Origin: Acetobacter sp.
GTDB lineage: Bacteria > Pseudomonadota > Alphaproteobacteria > Acetobacterales > Acetobacteraceae
Direction: 5' to 3'
DNA: 64,000 bases
Assembly (NCBI GenBank): GCA_012517935.1
Contig: JAAYUA010000119.1
Coordinates: 27,892 to 91,891 of the forward strand
Below the pieces are notes generated by a model, which saw only the letters and a program-made list of their open reading frames with translations, was not told the DNA's origin and did not search any database. Below, piece after piece: positions 29,588 through 40,049 of this stretch. The first letter of the stretch is position 1. Every line of letters starts with the position of its first letter. Made by a program: the position numbers and the translations under genes.

Positions 29588-29995
29588 TTAGTTGCGGAAG
29601 AGCGGTTGTGACATGTTCTGGCCCGGCTTTTTCCCGGACAGTTTTATTTCAGCCGTGTTTTCTGAAATGAGCGTGAAAGTAACGTTCATGTTACCATCCT
29701 TGTCGGTCGCGCTCCAAAGTTTTTTCTTGTCGTCGTATTTGAGCAGATACTGGCTCTGCTGACCTTTCTGCAGATAGGTCGGGAGTGTCAGTGTGACTGG
29801 GCCCGTAGCGGAAACAGTGCTGTCAGCCGTGACAGTGGTGGCGGGCAGCCCCATGGATGCCCATGAGCCAATCAGTTCTTTCGCTGTGGCGGTATAGGCG
29901 GGTGCTGTGGTGGTGGCTGCATGCAGCGAAGGAGAAACTGCTGCTGAAGAGAGTGCCAGCCCCATAATGGTCATAAAAAGGCGAAAGTGGTTCAT
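29588..29995 (-). CDS. hypothetical secreted protein
   Basis: Signal peptide MNHFRLFMTIMGLALSSAAVSPSLHA; start chosen at 29995 rather than the longer ORF. Confidence 0.65.
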   Translation of the reverse strand: MNHFRLFMTIMGLALSSAAVSPSLHAATTTAPAYTATAKELIGSWASMGLPATTVTADSTVSATGPVTLTLPTYLQKGQQSQYLLKYDDKKKLWSATDKDGNMNVTFTLISENTAEIKLSGKKPGQNMSQPLFRN

Positions 29996-30151
29996 GACTG
30001 GATGTCTCCATTCCAATGAAATGATATGGTCTTCAGATACTTCATTGTCCGTCAGTGGGACAGGGGCCGAGATCTCTTCTTGAGAGTTGCTTCTGGTTCC
30101 TTCATTGTGGTGTTGATCATAAACGGGCAATTACAACGTCTGTGAAACGAA

Positions 30152-30850
30152 ATGGTGGGAAATCAGGAGATGGCGAAGTCGGCTGCGGCTGAGCAGAAGT
30201 CTGGTGCGATGCGTGGATTGGGTATTCGGGAAAAAAACCGTCAGGAAACGCAAGCGCGTCTGATTGTTGCAGCGATGCGCCTTCTGTCCGAGCGTGGTTA
30301 TGAAAGCGTAACGGTTGATGATATTGCCGGGGATGCTGGCGTTTCGCGTCGTACGTTGTTTCGCTATTTCCCAGGGAAAGACGAAATCGTTCTCGCATGG
30401 ACGCAGGGAATGACAGGCGTTCTGGCTGAAACAATTCGTGCAACGCCATCGTCGGTAGATGCGCGCGAAGCGATGATCCGGTCTTTTGAGGCTGTGATAC
30501 CGCGCATGGCTTCCAGTCGTCGGGAGGCTTTTGCGTTTGTCAGTCTGATTGAAAAGACACCAGCTCTGCTGCCAGTCAGTCTTCGCAAATATGCACAATG
30601 GGAAGATAGTCTTGCGGAAGCGCTGCAATTGCGACTGGAGGGGACGGAGGAAGAGCGTCGTCTCGGCTCGCGCGTGATGGCCCGTTCGGGGATTGCAGCT
30701 TTCCGGACTGCTTTGGATGAATGGCTGACGTTGCGTGGTCGTCCAGTGCTTGATGATGTTCTTCGGAGAACATTTCACCTGCAGAGCAGAACGTTATGCG
30801 CACAGCATACAATGTGTGAAGAAGAGCCGATTAAGTCGAAAGCCGCTTGA
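30152..30850 (+). CDS. TetR/AcrR family transcriptional regulator
   Basis: ETQARLIVAAMRLLSERGYESVTVDDIAGDAGVSRRTLFRYFPGKDEIV. Confidence 0.95.
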   Translation: MVGNQEMAKSAAAEQKSGAMRGLGIREKNRQETQARLIVAAMRLLSERGYESVTVDDIAGDAGVSRRTLFRYFPGKDEIVLAWTQGMTGVLAETIRATPSSVDAREAMIRSFEAVIPRMASSRREAFAFVSLIEKTPALLPVSLRKYAQWEDSLAEALQLRLEGTEEERRLGSRVMARSGIAAFRTALDEWLTLRGRPVLDDVLRRTFHLQSRTLCAQHTMCEEEPIKSKAA

Positions 30851-30878
30851 AAGAGCGACTTTCGTCCATGGCATGATG

Positions 30879-31508
30879 TCAGATCTGGACGATCGACGAG
30901 AAATCGAAATGCTCGCCTTCCGGATTTTCCCCGATTCGAAGCATCGTGTCTGAAAGCATTCGGTGCGGTGGAACTGGCAGGTTGTAGGGGGCTGGAACAC
31001 CCTTGAAAACGCGCCCTGCCAGATCAAACTTCGAGCCATGACATGGGCAGAGGAAAGTGCGCACAGCAGGATCACCGCTGCCGCCGATCATGGTGGGGAT
31101 ACATCCGAGATGTGTGCAGACACCGACCAGAACGCTATATTCAGGCTTCAGTGAGCGATGCCAGTTTGTTGCGTAGGGCGGTTGCTGAACGATCAGTGAG
31201 TCCGGGTCGCGCAGTTTGCTGACTAATTCCGGAGATTTCAGTTTGGCAAGGGCTTCGGGTGGCCGGTTGGTGATGAAAACCGGGCTGCCACGCCACATGA
31301 CGGTGATCTGCTGCCCCGGTGCGATTGCGGTGAGATCGACATCCACCGGAGCATGAGCCGCAGTGTCATCCGGGGGTGTCAGTGTTTCCAGAAAGGGCCA
31401 GGCGAGAGCGCAGCCGCCGGCAACCGCAGTGGTTATGGTCACTACGGTCAGCACATCACGTCTGGAGGTGGATGAACCGCGTGCGGGCGTCGAGGCAGGG
31501 CTTGTCAT
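30879..31508 (-). CDS. petA: Rieske iron-sulfur subunit of ubiquinol-cytochrome c reductase
   Basis: Tat-like [16 protein letters not shown]...[28 protein letters not shown]. Confidence 0.95.
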   Translation of the reverse strand: MTSPASTPARGSSTSRRDVLTVVTITTAVAGGCALAWPFLETLTPPDDTAAHAPVDVDLTAIAPGQQITVMWRGSPVFITNRPPEALAKLKSPELVSKLRDPDSLIVQQPPYATNWHRSLKPEYSVLVGVCTHLGCIPTMIGGSGDPAVRTFLCPCHGSKFDLAGRVFKGVPAPYNLPVPPHRMLSDTMLRIGENPEGEHFDFSSIVQI

Positions 31509-31598
31509 GATCTGATTTTTTCGGCCGAACGATTGTAGTGCGGAATGAATTGTTGCGATGCAACTCTAGCTTTCACAGGCGGCTTTCGCAACAGCAGC

Positions 31599-32051
31599 TC
31601 ATGGCAGGGGATGAAAGGTTCCCGGGCTTCCCTGATCAGTCAGAATCTGACGGGCTGCACGGTGGACCTGAAGTGCAAAAAGCTTTGTCAGGGAACCGTC
31701 AGGTTTTGGGCATGACTTGGAATGTTTTTCCATGACATCAATGTTTGCTGTCCCGGCGACATTCTCGTCACCAACCACATTGACGATGAACAAAAGGCAG
31801 TTAGCGGGAACATCTGTCATGCCGTTGCTTGTCACAACCGTGCGCAAGTGCTGGATCAGAGCGCTGTCGTTAAACCAGCTCATGTCATTGAAAGTGTAGT
31901 GATCCACGAGCTTTTCGGGAAGTTTCGACTTTGCGACATAGAGTGAGAGCGCGATCAGAGGAAGAACCATCAGAAGGCGTCGGACAACATGCTGGCGCAA
32001 AGTCCGTTTCGGACGTTGTCCGGGAGTGGAACCGCTTCGCAGACGTATCAT
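31599..32051 (-). CDS. hypothetical membrane-anchored protein
   Basis: 150 aa, N-terminal TM VVRRLLMVLPLIALSLYVA; start codon abuts the zwf stop codon. Confidence 0.6.
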   Translation of the reverse strand: MIRLRSGSTPGQRPKRTLRQHVVRRLLMVLPLIALSLYVAKSKLPEKLVDHYTFNDMSWFNDSALIQHLRTVVTSNGMTDVPANCLLFIVNVVGDENVAGTANIDVMEKHSKSCPKPDGSLTKLFALQVHRAARQILTDQGSPGTFHPLP

Positions 32052-33518
32052 TCAATCCATATCCTCATGCCAGGAGAAGCCGTCACGCTTGAGCAGCTCT
32101 CCGGATGACGCCGGTCCCCAGTTACCTGCATGGTAGGTTTCCAGAGGACGAAGGCCCTGTTGCCACCCTTCGAGGATGGGTTCAACCCATTCCCATGATG
32201 CGACCACCTCATCCCGGCGAATGAACATGACCGGGTCTCCCTGAACCGTATCCATCAGGAGATGTTCATAGGAATCGGGATAACGGGTGCGGAATGCGTC
32301 CGAGAAAGACACATCAAGCGCAGCCTCGCGCAGTTCGAAACCGTCATGGTCCGGGTCTTTTGCAGACACGACAAAGGAAATACCTTCATCTGGCTGGATA
32401 CGGATCACCAGACGTCCCGGTCTGGGTGGCTTTGTGAAGATTGGCCAGGGCTGTGGGCGGAACTGCACCACAATCTCACTGGTTTTCTTGGGCAAACGCT
32501 TGCCAGTTCTCAGATAGAAAGGGACACCCGCCCAACGAGGTGTCCGAATTTCGGTCCGGAGTGCGACAAATGTTTCCGTGTCGCTCTCTCTGCTTCCCAA
32601 ATCCTCCAGATAGCCATCTACGGGTTCGCCATTGATCTGGCCTTCAATGTAACGTGCCCGAACCGTGTTTTCGGTGACATCTTCCGGTGTGAAAGGCTTG
32701 AGAGCCCGCAGCATCTTGAGCTTTTCGTTCCTCAGATCGGAGGCCTGAAAAGTGATGGGTGGCTCCATCGTAATGACTGCAAGAACCTGAAGAAGATGAT
32801 TCTGGACCATATCGCGCAAGGCGCCTGAAACGTCGTAATAAGGTCCGCGACTGCCGACGCCGACTGTTTCTGCTGCTGTGATCTGGACGTGAGAGATGGT
32901 GTTGCAGTTCCAGGAACGCTCGATCATCGGATTGGCGAAACGCAATGCCAGTAGATTCTGGACGGTTTCCTTGCCCAGATAATGGTCGATCCGGAAAATG
33001 GCATGCTCCGGGAAGAAGCGGGCAATGTTCCTGTTGATCTCCTCCGCGCTCTTGAGATCAGTCCCGATCGGTTTTTCCAGAACGATTCTGCTCTTCTGTG
33101 TGATCAGATTCTGGGAATAGAAAGATTCTGCGGCTTGGGTGTAGAGGTCAGGGGCTGTGGCGATATAAAAAACGCGAATGCGGGAGGTATCTGACAGGCG
33201 GGAGATAAGCTCTGACCAGTCTGCCTGTGCGTGCGTCGCATCAAGATGCACATAATCCAGCAGTTTCAGGAAGGCGGAGAGTGTGGTTTCACACAAGGTC
33301 TCAGGCGGCAGAAAGCCACGAAGAGCCTGCTCGCTTTTATCCCGATACTGTTCAGGCGTCATCAAGGCGCGCGCAAGGCCGATGATGCGTGCATTGTCAG
33401 GGATCTGGCCTGCCCGAAAGCGTTGATAGAATGCAGGCAGAAGCTTACGCATGGTAAGATCGCCAGTGCCACCGACGATGACGAAATCGAAGGGAGCAAC
33501 CTGAACGACTTCAGACAT
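32052..33518 (-). CDS. zwf: glucose-6-phosphate dehydrogenase
   Basis: FVIVGGTGDLTMRKLLPAFY, RIDHYLGKETVQNLLALRFAN and VPFYLRTGKRLPKKTSEIVVQF. Confidence 0.97.
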   Translation of the reverse strand: MSEVVQVAPFDFVIVGGTGDLTMRKLLPAFYQRFRAGQIPDNARIIGLARALMTPEQYRDKSEQALRGFLPPETLCETTLSAFLKLLDYVHLDATHAQADWSELISRLSDTSRIRVFYIATAPDLYTQAAESFYSQNLITQKSRIVLEKPIGTDLKSAEEINRNIARFFPEHAIFRIDHYLGKETVQNLLALRFANPMIERSWNCNTISHVQITAAETVGVGSRGPYYDVSGALRDMVQNHLLQVLAVITMEPPITFQASDLRNEKLKMLRALKPFTPEDVTENTVRARYIEGQINGEPVDGYLEDLGSRESDTETFVALRTEIRTPRWAGVPFYLRTGKRLPKKTSEIVVQFRPQPWPIFTKPPRPGRLVIRIQPDEGISFVVSAKDPDHDGFELREAALDVSFSDAFRTRYPDSYEHLLMDTVQGDPVMFIRRDEVVASWEWVEPILEGWQQGLRPLETYHAGNWGPASSGELLKRDGFSWHEDMD

Positions 33519-33787
33519 GAGAGGATACTCCTGGCTCGGAAGGGCATAATGGCAACGCAGGAAACGCTGTGGATGTTTCCCGGAGTGATTTAGTCTGTCG
33601 GATGCGGCTCATCCTGCTCATCTGTCAAGGTTAGATGGACGGGTTGGTCTGAAATTGGAGACATCCATAATTGACCCGCGCAAAAGGGTGGGGGATAAGC
33701 CCCGGCTTCATGTAGTGATCTGTCATGGCACCGATGAGTGCGATGTTTTCGCTGCGGAAGAGCAGGGATCAAGAGGAGGTTTCGGGG

Positions 33788-34060
33788 ATGGATAGCGATA
33801 CGTTTTCAGGGAATGATGACGCAGCTGTCGGAGGAATTGCTGCGGATCGTCTGCGCAGCATTATCGAACGTGTCGAACGTCTTGAAGAAGAGCGTAAAGC
33901 TCTGGCCGGGGATATCAAGGATATTTTTTCAGAAGCCAAATCTGCCGGGTTTGATGTGAAGGTGATCCGTCAGATCATTCGCCTCAGAAAGCAGGAGCCA
34001 GCAGAGGTTGAGGAGCAGGAAACGCTTCTGGATATTTATCGCCGCGCTCTTGGCATGTAA
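33788..34060 (+). CDS. gapR: DUF2312/GapR family nucleoid-associated protein
   Basis: AADRLRSIIERVERLEEERKALAGDIKDIFSEAKSAGFDVKVIRQIIRLRKQ...EEQETLLDIYRRALGM. Confidence 0.9.
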   Translation: MDSDTFSGNDDAAVGGIAADRLRSIIERVERLEEERKALAGDIKDIFSEAKSAGFDVKVIRQIIRLRKQEPAEVEEQETLLDIYRRALGM

Positions 34061-34101
34061 TATTGATGTGCGGGCGGCAGTGGCTGCCCGACATTATCAA
34101 T

Positions 34102-34140
34102 GGGGCGATCGTTGGATAAACGATCGCCCCATTTGTTTTT
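34102..34140 (+). terminator. rho-independent terminator of gapR
   Basis: GGGGCGATCGTT-GGATA-AACGATCGCCCC perfect 12-bp stem followed by ATTTGTTTTT. Confidence 0.88.
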
Positions 34141-34141
34141 A

Positions 34142-35431
34142 TCAGTGACTATAGATCGGGAATTTTGCGCAGAGTGCACGAACACGTTCGTGAACAGCAT
34201 TCTCGACTTCAGGATTACCTTCACCGCCTGAAGCGGCAAGGGCGGTCAGAACTTCGTCAATCATCTCACCGACCTGGCGGAACTCATCCTCACGGAAACC
34301 ACGGGCTGTGGCGGCCGGGCTGCCAAGACGAATGCCCGATGTAATGGCCGGTTTGGCCGGGTCAAAAGGAACTGCGTTCTTATTGGCCGTGATGCCAGCA
34401 CGTTCCAGAGCCTGTTCAGCAGCTTTGCCTGTGACGTTCTTCGGGCGAAGGTCGACCAGAAGAAGGTGACTGTCGGTGCCGCCTGTGACCAGATCGAAAC
34501 CACGTTCGACAAGCACTTCACCCAGAACGCGGGCATTGTTTGCCACGGCTTTCTGATATTCTTTGAATTCTGGCTGCAGAGCTTCACCAAAGGCGACAGC
34601 TTTGGCGGCAATGACATGCATCAGCGGTCCGCCCTGCAATCCCGGGAAGACGGCGGAGTTGATTTTCTTTGCCAGATCCGCATCGTTGGTGAGGATCAGT
34701 CCGCCACGCGGTCCACGCAGTGTTTTGTGGGTCGTGCTGGTGACGATATCGGCATGGGGCACGGGGCTTGGGTAGAGCCCGGCAGCGACCAGTCCGGCGA
34801 AATGAGCCATATCGACCATCAGGCGGGCACCGACTTCATCGGCAATGCGGCGGAAGCGCGCAAAATCGATGATGCGGGGATAGGCGGAACCACCGGCGAC
34901 AATCAGTTTCGGCTTGGTTTCGCGGGCCAGACGCTCCATTTCCTCGTAGTCCAGTTCGCCATTTTCGCGACGAACGCCGTACTGAACGGCATTGAACCAT
35001 TTCCCGGAATAGTTCGGGGCAGCGCCATGGGTCAGATGGCCACCAGCGGCAAGGCTCATGCCCAGAACAGTGTCTCCGGGGACGACCGTCGCCATGAAGG
35101 CGGCTTGGTTCGCATTGGCACCGGAGTGGGGTTGCACGTTTGCAAATTCTGCGCCGAAAATCTTTTTGGCCCGTTCAATGGCGAGGACTTCGACTTTGTC
35201 GACCTCTACGCATCCGCCATAGTAACGGCGACCCGGATAGCCTTCGGCATATTTGTTGGTCAGTACGCTGCCCTGGGCTTCCAGAACGGCTGCTGACACA
35301 ATGTTTTCGCTGGCGATCAGTTCGATGCCATCTTTCTGCCGGACGAATTCACCGCGAATGGCCGCAGCCACATCCGGATCCACGTCGCTGACGGGAGCGT
35401 TAAAGAAGCGATGCAGATCCGTCTCACTCAC
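34142..35431 (-). CDS. glyA: serine hydroxymethyltransferase
   Basis: [40 protein letters not shown] and [18 protein letters not shown]. Confidence 0.98.
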   Translation of the reverse strand: MSETDLHRFFNAPVSDVDPDVAAAIRGEFVRQKDGIELIASENIVSAAVLEAQGSVLTNKYAEGYPGRRYYGGCVEVDKVEVLAIERAKKIFGAEFANVQPHSGANANQAAFMATVVPGDTVLGMSLAAGGHLTHGAAPNYSGKWFNAVQYGVRRENGELDYEEMERLARETKPKLIVAGGSAYPRIIDFARFRRIADEVGARLMVDMAHFAGLVAAGLYPSPVPHADIVTSTTHKTLRGPRGGLILTNDADLAKKINSAVFPGLQGGPLMHVIAAKAVAFGEALQPEFKEYQKAVANNARVLGEVLVERGFDLVTGGTDSHLLLVDLRPKNVTGKAAEQALERAGITANKNAVPFDPAKPAITSGIRLGSPAATARGFREDEFRQVGEMIDEVLTALAASGGEGNPEVENAVHERVRALCAKFPIYSH

Positions 35432-35642
35432 GGCTGGTCTCCTGTAAAATCAATCCTGGAGGCTTCCGGCCAATATCAGCGTTGATGGAAAGAGTGCCGA
35501 TTTGGTGACGATGACCGAATGCCGGAGGCAATCATGCCTCTTGCAATGCTCTTTAACGTAGCTTCTCAATAGGCCCAAGACCTGAGCAAGGGGGTTTTCT
35601 TACGTAATGTGTGATAAGTGGCGCAAAACTGATCATTGATAT

Positions 35643-37100
35643 GTGGGAGCTGTAATGGCCGGAGCGAGTGAACTGTTTAGACGCAAGGCTATTGATGCCC
35701 CTGCTGGTCCGGAGAAACTGAAGCGGGTGCTCGGCAGTGGGCATCTGATTGCGTTGGGGATTGGATGCACGATTGGGGCGGGGCTTTTTTCCCTGACAGG
35801 CATCGCTGCAGCTGAAAACGCAGGGCCAGCGGTGGTTCTGTCATATATCATAGCAGCCATCGCATGTGGTTTCGCGGCGCTCTGTTACAGCGAACTGGCA
35901 AGCATGATCCCTGTTTCCGGGAGTGCTTATACCTATGCCTATGTCGCTTTTGGTGAGTTCGTAGCGTGGATTATCGGCTGGGATCTGGTGCTGGAATATA
36001 CGGTCGGGGCAGCCACGGTTTCGGTCAGTTGGTCGAGTTATGTGACGTCGCTTCTGGCCGGTCATGGCATTACCTTTTCTCCTCGTCTGACGGCGTCTCC
36101 CTTTGAAACAGTGACGCTGGCGGATGGGAGCGTGGTCCATGGTATCGCCAATCTGCCGGCGGTTCTCATCATAGTGTTTATTTCCCTGCTTCTGATTCGG
36201 GGTGTTTCAGAGTCCGCCCGGGTCAATGCGGCAATCGTGGTGATCAAACTGGCTGTGATTGCTGCCGTGATCTGCTTTGGGCTGCCATATGTCAGCATGG
36301 CAAATTACCACCCGTTTATTCCCGACAACACAGGGACATTTGGCCATTTCGGCTGGTCCGGAATCATGAGGGCTGCGGGAACTGTTTTCTTTGCTTATAT
36401 TGGCTTTGATGCGGTTTCGACTGCTGCACAGGAAACCCGAAATCCTTCACGCGATATGCCGATCGGGATCATTGGCAGTCTTGTTGTGTGTGTGACCGTT
36501 TATGTCGCATTTTCTCTCGTTCTGACCGGAATCGTAAATTACCACGACATGATTGGTGATGCGGCTCCGGTTGCGACAGCGATTGACCGGACGCCGTTCG
36601 GCTGGCTGAAGATATTGGTCAAGCTGGGCATTGTTTGTGGCTTCACGTCTGTTCTTCTGGTGCTGCTGATGGGGCAGAGCCGCGTATTCTTCGCAATGTC
36701 GCGAGATGGCCTTCTGCCCGCGATTTTCAGTCGCACGCACCGGCGTTTTCAAACGCCGTGGCTGTCAAATCTGTTTTTCATGTGCCTTACCAGCATGCTG
36801 TGCGCATTCCTGCCGATTTCGGAACTGGGCCATATGACCTCAATCGGCACACTGCTAGCGTTTCTGCTTGTTTGCGCCGGGGTGATCGTGTTGCGTCGAA
36901 CGGCGCCTGAGCAGGTACGTCGTTTCAAGGTGCCGGGCGGAGATATTATTCCCAGCCTTGGCATCCTGTCCTGTCTGGTCGTGATGTTATCACTTGATGT
37001 TCTGACCTGGGTTCGTCTGGTTGTGTGGTTGGTGATCGGCCTGGTCATCTATTTTGCCTATTCGCGGCATCATAGTCTCGAAGCCAAAAAAGCCCCCTGA
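35643..37100 (+). CDS. APC family amino acid permease (cationic amino acid transporter type)
   Basis: LKRVLGSGHLIALGIGCTIGAGLFSLTGIAA and PVSGSAYTYAYVAFGEFVAWIIGWDLVLEY. Confidence 0.95.
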   Translation: MGAVMAGASELFRRKAIDAPAGPEKLKRVLGSGHLIALGIGCTIGAGLFSLTGIAAAENAGPAVVLSYIIAAIACGFAALCYSELASMIPVSGSAYTYAYVAFGEFVAWIIGWDLVLEYTVGAATVSVSWSSYVTSLLAGHGITFSPRLTASPFETVTLADGSVVHGIANLPAVLIIVFISLLLIRGVSESARVNAAIVVIKLAVIAAVICFGLPYVSMANYHPFIPDNTGTFGHFGWSGIMRAAGTVFFAYIGFDAVSTAAQETRNPSRDMPIGIIGSLVVCVTVYVAFSLVLTGIVNYHDMIGDAAPVATAIDRTPFGWLKILVKLGIVCGFTSVLLVLLMGQSRVFFAMSRDGLLPAIFSRTHRRFQTPWLSNLFFMCLTSMLCAFLPISELGHMTSIGTLLAFLLVCAGVIVLRRTAPEQVRRFKVPGGDIIPSLGILSCLVVMLSLDVLTWVRLVVWLVIGLVIYFAYSRHHSLEAKKAP

Positions 37101-37103
37101 AAT

Positions 37104-38189
37104 TTAACGCAAGGGGGGAGGTGTGTGTGCTGGTGGTCTGGTCACTTTCCAGACCCAGGCAATGATTGCTGCAACCGCCTGAAAATATTCATAGGGAATT
37201 TCCGTATCTTCGGGCACGGTATAGAGAGCTCTTGCCAGAGGCGGATTGGGAACGATTGGAATTTTTTCCTCTCCGGCCAGCTTCCTGATGCGTGCTGCGA
37301 GTTCGTCCACGCCTTTGGCGACAACGATCGGTGCTTTTCCGCTTCCTTCTTCATAAGCCAGCGCAACAGCATAATGGGTTGGATTTGTGACGATAACGGT
37401 CGCTTTCTTGACTGATTCTTTCAATCTTCGACGCGAGGCACGCAGGCGGAGTTGTTTCATCCGCCCCTTGATGTGGGGATTGCCATCCGTGTCCTTTGTT
37501 TCTTCGCGGATGTCGTGACGACTCATGCGTAAATTCTGAAGACGATGATAACGGGTCCATGCTTCATCAAGAATAGCAATGATGCATTGCACCGCGAGCA
37601 CGGACCATATGGCTTTGGTGCCATATGAGTAGAGATTTTGGGTTAATATCAGGGAAGACCACGACGTTGCATCCGGGGCGTGCATGACGATGTCGCGGAT
37701 GATGCCGTAGAGAGGAATGCTGAAGCAGATCAGCTTCGCCAATGCTTTGATAGTATCAATCAGTGTTGTGACACTGAAAAAGCGTTTTATCCCTTTCAGG
37801 GGATTGAGGCGCGTCAGATCCGGGATGAGTGCTTGTCCACGGATCAGAAAGCCGGATTGCAGCAGTGAGGTGAAGAGGCTGCCGACAATCGTTGCCCCGA
37901 TGATGGGCAGGGCCATCGTCGTAAAAGATGTCAGAAGCATGTGAAAGACAGGAGAGAGTATATGCTCTGCTCCGGAAATATCTCCACTATGTTCCATGAA
38001 GGCTTGCATGTCCCGGACAAAGCGCCCCGCGCTGGAGGGCAATGTCATGACGATGCATAAAGTGGCGCAGGCAAGTCCGGAAAGAAGATGTATTTCCTTC
38101 GATTGGGCTATGTTTCCTTCTTCTCTCGCCCGATCAAGGCGTCGCCCTGTCGGTGCTTCCGTGCGGTCGCCTGAATCACTTTCCGCCAT
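37104..38189 (-). CDS. flhB: flagellar biosynthesis protein FlhB
   Basis: SGDRTEAPTGRRLDRAREEGNIAQSKE and VIVTNPTHYAVALAYEEGSGKAPIVVAKG (NPTH autocleavage motif). Confidence 0.97.
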   Translation of the reverse strand: MAESDSGDRTEAPTGRRLDRAREEGNIAQSKEIHLLSGLACATLCIVMTLPSSAGRFVRDMQAFMEHSGDISGAEHILSPVFHMLLTSFTTMALPIIGATIVGSLFTSLLQSGFLIRGQALIPDLTRLNPLKGIKRFFSVTTLIDTIKALAKLICFSIPLYGIIRDIVMHAPDATSWSSLILTQNLYSYGTKAIWSVLAVQCIIAILDEAWTRYHRLQNLRMSRHDIREETKDTDGNPHIKGRMKQLRLRASRRRLKESVKKATVIVTNPTHYAVALAYEEGSGKAPIVVAKGVDELAARIRKLAGEEKIPIVPNPPLARALYTVPEDTEIPYEYFQAVAAIIAWVWKVTRPPAHTPPPLR

Positions 38190-38195
38190 ATTCGA

Positions 38196-38987
38196 TTAAA
38201 GCCCCGGCAAAGCAGAAAGTGCAGCGCTGACGGCTTCGTTCCAGCGCGAAAGAATGCTGCGGATAAAAAGAGATAGCAGGAAAATTCCACTCAACATCTG
38301 CGCTGGCATGCCAAGAGAGTAAACCTGCATGGCTGGCGCAAAGCGGTTCAGAAGACCCAGAAAGGCTGGCCATAATGTGCCAATCAGAATGAAGGGCGAT
38401 GCCATTTGACAAGCCAGCAGAAAATTTTCCGACGTCATGCGCAAAATGGCTTCAGCAGCATTGTTTGTTGGGAAAATATGGCCTGGTGGAAAATGTGTGT
38501 AACTCCCCACCAGCGCCGACAGGGGAAGAGCATATAATGCTGGGGCAAACATGAGAACGCCGATACACAGCATGCCCAATCGACTTAAGGCTGTGCTTTG
38601 AGCTCCAAGTTCCGGGTCTGGCTGAATAACGCTTGCCAATCCGACCATGGTGGCGATGATTTGCATGGCGACTGGAAGTGAAAAGCAGATCAGTCGGCAG
38701 ATCCATCCAAGGGTCAGGCCGCATAAAACTTCACCGGCCAGGGTCACCAGCATTGCTGATGGGTTTCCAAGGGTATTTTCGGGCAAAGATGCAAAAAAAG
38801 AAGAACAGGAAGGGAAAAGCAGAATGCTGAGTGCTACGACCAGTCCTGCGCGGACGATTTGCGGAGAAGAACTATTGCCCAGCCCAGGTAATGGTAAAAC
38901 ACACCCGGAAACACGGCAGAGAATAGCAAGAAAGATGAAAGCTTTTTCCGGAAGATGATCCGTCAGAGTCAGAAGGTCTTCATTCAT
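38196..38987 (-). CDS. fliR: flagellar biosynthesis protein FliR
   Basis: Hydrophobic export protein between flhB and fliQ; AGEVLCGLTLGWICRLICFSLPVAMQIIATMVG. Confidence 0.93.
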   Translation of the reverse strand: MNEDLLTLTDHLPEKAFIFLAILCRVSGCVLPLPGLGNSSSPQIVRAGLVVALSILLFPSCSSFFASLPENTLGNPSAMLVTLAGEVLCGLTLGWICRLICFSLPVAMQIIATMVGLASVIQPDPELGAQSTALSRLGMLCIGVLMFAPALYALPLSALVGSYTHFPPGHIFPTNNAAEAILRMTSENFLLACQMASPFILIGTLWPAFLGLLNRFAPAMQVYSLGMPAQMLSGIFLLSLFIRSILSRWNEAVSAALSALPGL

Positions 38988-39256
38988 GACATGCCCGCGA
39001 CGATCAGGTCGTCAAAGATGTGATGGGCATAATCCAGAAGGGAGGAATACATGAATGATCCGGCAATAAACAGCGCCGTCATGGAAGCAAAGAATTTTGG
39101 AAGGAACGCCAGTGTGCTTTCGCTGATCTGCGTTACGGTTTGAAAGACGGAGATGGCCAGTCCGGCGAGGAGTGCAGATATTAATGAAGGCGCTCCGATT
39201 TTCACGGCAGTGAAGAGCGTCTCACGCAGGATGGCAGCGATATCAAGAGTGTGCAT
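38984..39256 (-). CDS. fliQ: flagellar biosynthesis protein FliQ
   Basis: ETLFTAVKIGAPSLISALLAGLAISVFQTVTQISESTLAFLPKFFA. Confidence 0.95.
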   Translation of the reverse strand: MHTLDIAAILRETLFTAVKIGAPSLISALLAGLAISVFQTVTQISESTLAFLPKFFASMTALFIAGSFMYSSLLDYAHHIFDDLIVAGMS

Positions 39257-39328
39257 GGTGAAGCACCTGAAAGAAAGGACAGCTTGATATCGCCGGAGTG
39301 AGGTTAAAATCGTATGAAAATTTCCAAT

Positions 39329-39631
39329 CTAAACGGACATTTTCATTATTTCTTGATACGACTGAACCATCTTTTCACGCAGGGCGGTCGCTGTTTGTAA
39401 TGTCGTTTGCGCTTCAGCAACAGATGTGACGATATCTGTCAGGTTTCCATGACCGGAAAGTCCCTGTGCGGTTTTTTCTTCTGCCGTATGACCGGTTTTT
39501 ATCGCATCATGCAGGGCATTTTCAAAAACGTCTCCAAAGCTGTCATTCTGCTCTGCTGCTGATAGGTTTCCCAGTGTTTTTTCATATGCAGATGAAGCGG
39601 TGATGGAATTGGCGGAGGATGATATTTTCAT
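39329..39631 (-). CDS. fliE: flagellar hook-basal body protein FliE
   Basis: LTDIVTSVAEAQTTLQTATALREKMVQSYQEIMKMSV C-terminal signature. Confidence 0.93.
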   Translation of the reverse strand: MKISSSANSITASSAYEKTLGNLSAAEQNDSFGDVFENALHDAIKTGHTAEEKTAQGLSGHGNLTDIVTSVAEAQTTLQTATALREKMVQSYQEIMKMSV

Positions 39632-40035
39632 TTCAGGATATCAATCGTGCGGTTGAGCATTGATCGGGTTGTCTGAAGCGTATTCAGATTGGCTTCATAG
39701 GAACGCTGTGCTTCATGGGCGTCCATGACTTCGATGACGGTCTTTACATTGGGAGTTTTGACATATCCTTTAGTATCTGCGGCAGGATTTGATGGATCAT
39801 AGCGCGTTTCAAACGCGGACATGTCATGGCCCACCTTGCTGAGCTGAACTGTTTCCTGCCCGGTTGATCTGTCGATAACATTTTTGAACGTGACAGTTTT
39901 GCGGCGATAGGGATCTGCCCCGGGACTGGATCCGGTGGTGCCTTGGTTGGCGATATTTTCAGATACAATACGCAGGCGCTGCGATTGTGCTTCCATTCCT
40001 GCTGCGGAAATATTCAAAGATCCTGTGAGGTCCAT
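39628..40035 (-). CDS. flgC: flagellar basal-body rod protein FlgC
   Basis: DLTGSLNISAAGMEAQSQRLRIVSENIANQGTTG and VIEVMDAHEAQRSYEANLNTLQTTRSMLNRTIDILK; start set at 40035. Confidence 0.95.
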   Translation of the reverse strand: MDLTGSLNISAAGMEAQSQRLRIVSENIANQGTTGSSPGADPYRRKTVTFKNVIDRSTGQETVQLSKVGHDMSAFETRYDPSNPAADTKGYVKTPNVKTVIEVMDAHEAQRSYEANLNTLQTTRSMLNRTIDILK

Positions 40036-40049
40036 GGTATTTTCCCGTT

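Noticed and set aside
30131-30778. 215-aa ORF antisense to the TetR regulator
   Set aside because: TetR HTH on the plus strand is unmistakable; the antisense ORF has no features.
34466-35296. 276-aa ORF antisense to glyA
   Set aside because: Shadow of glyA codons; no homology signature.
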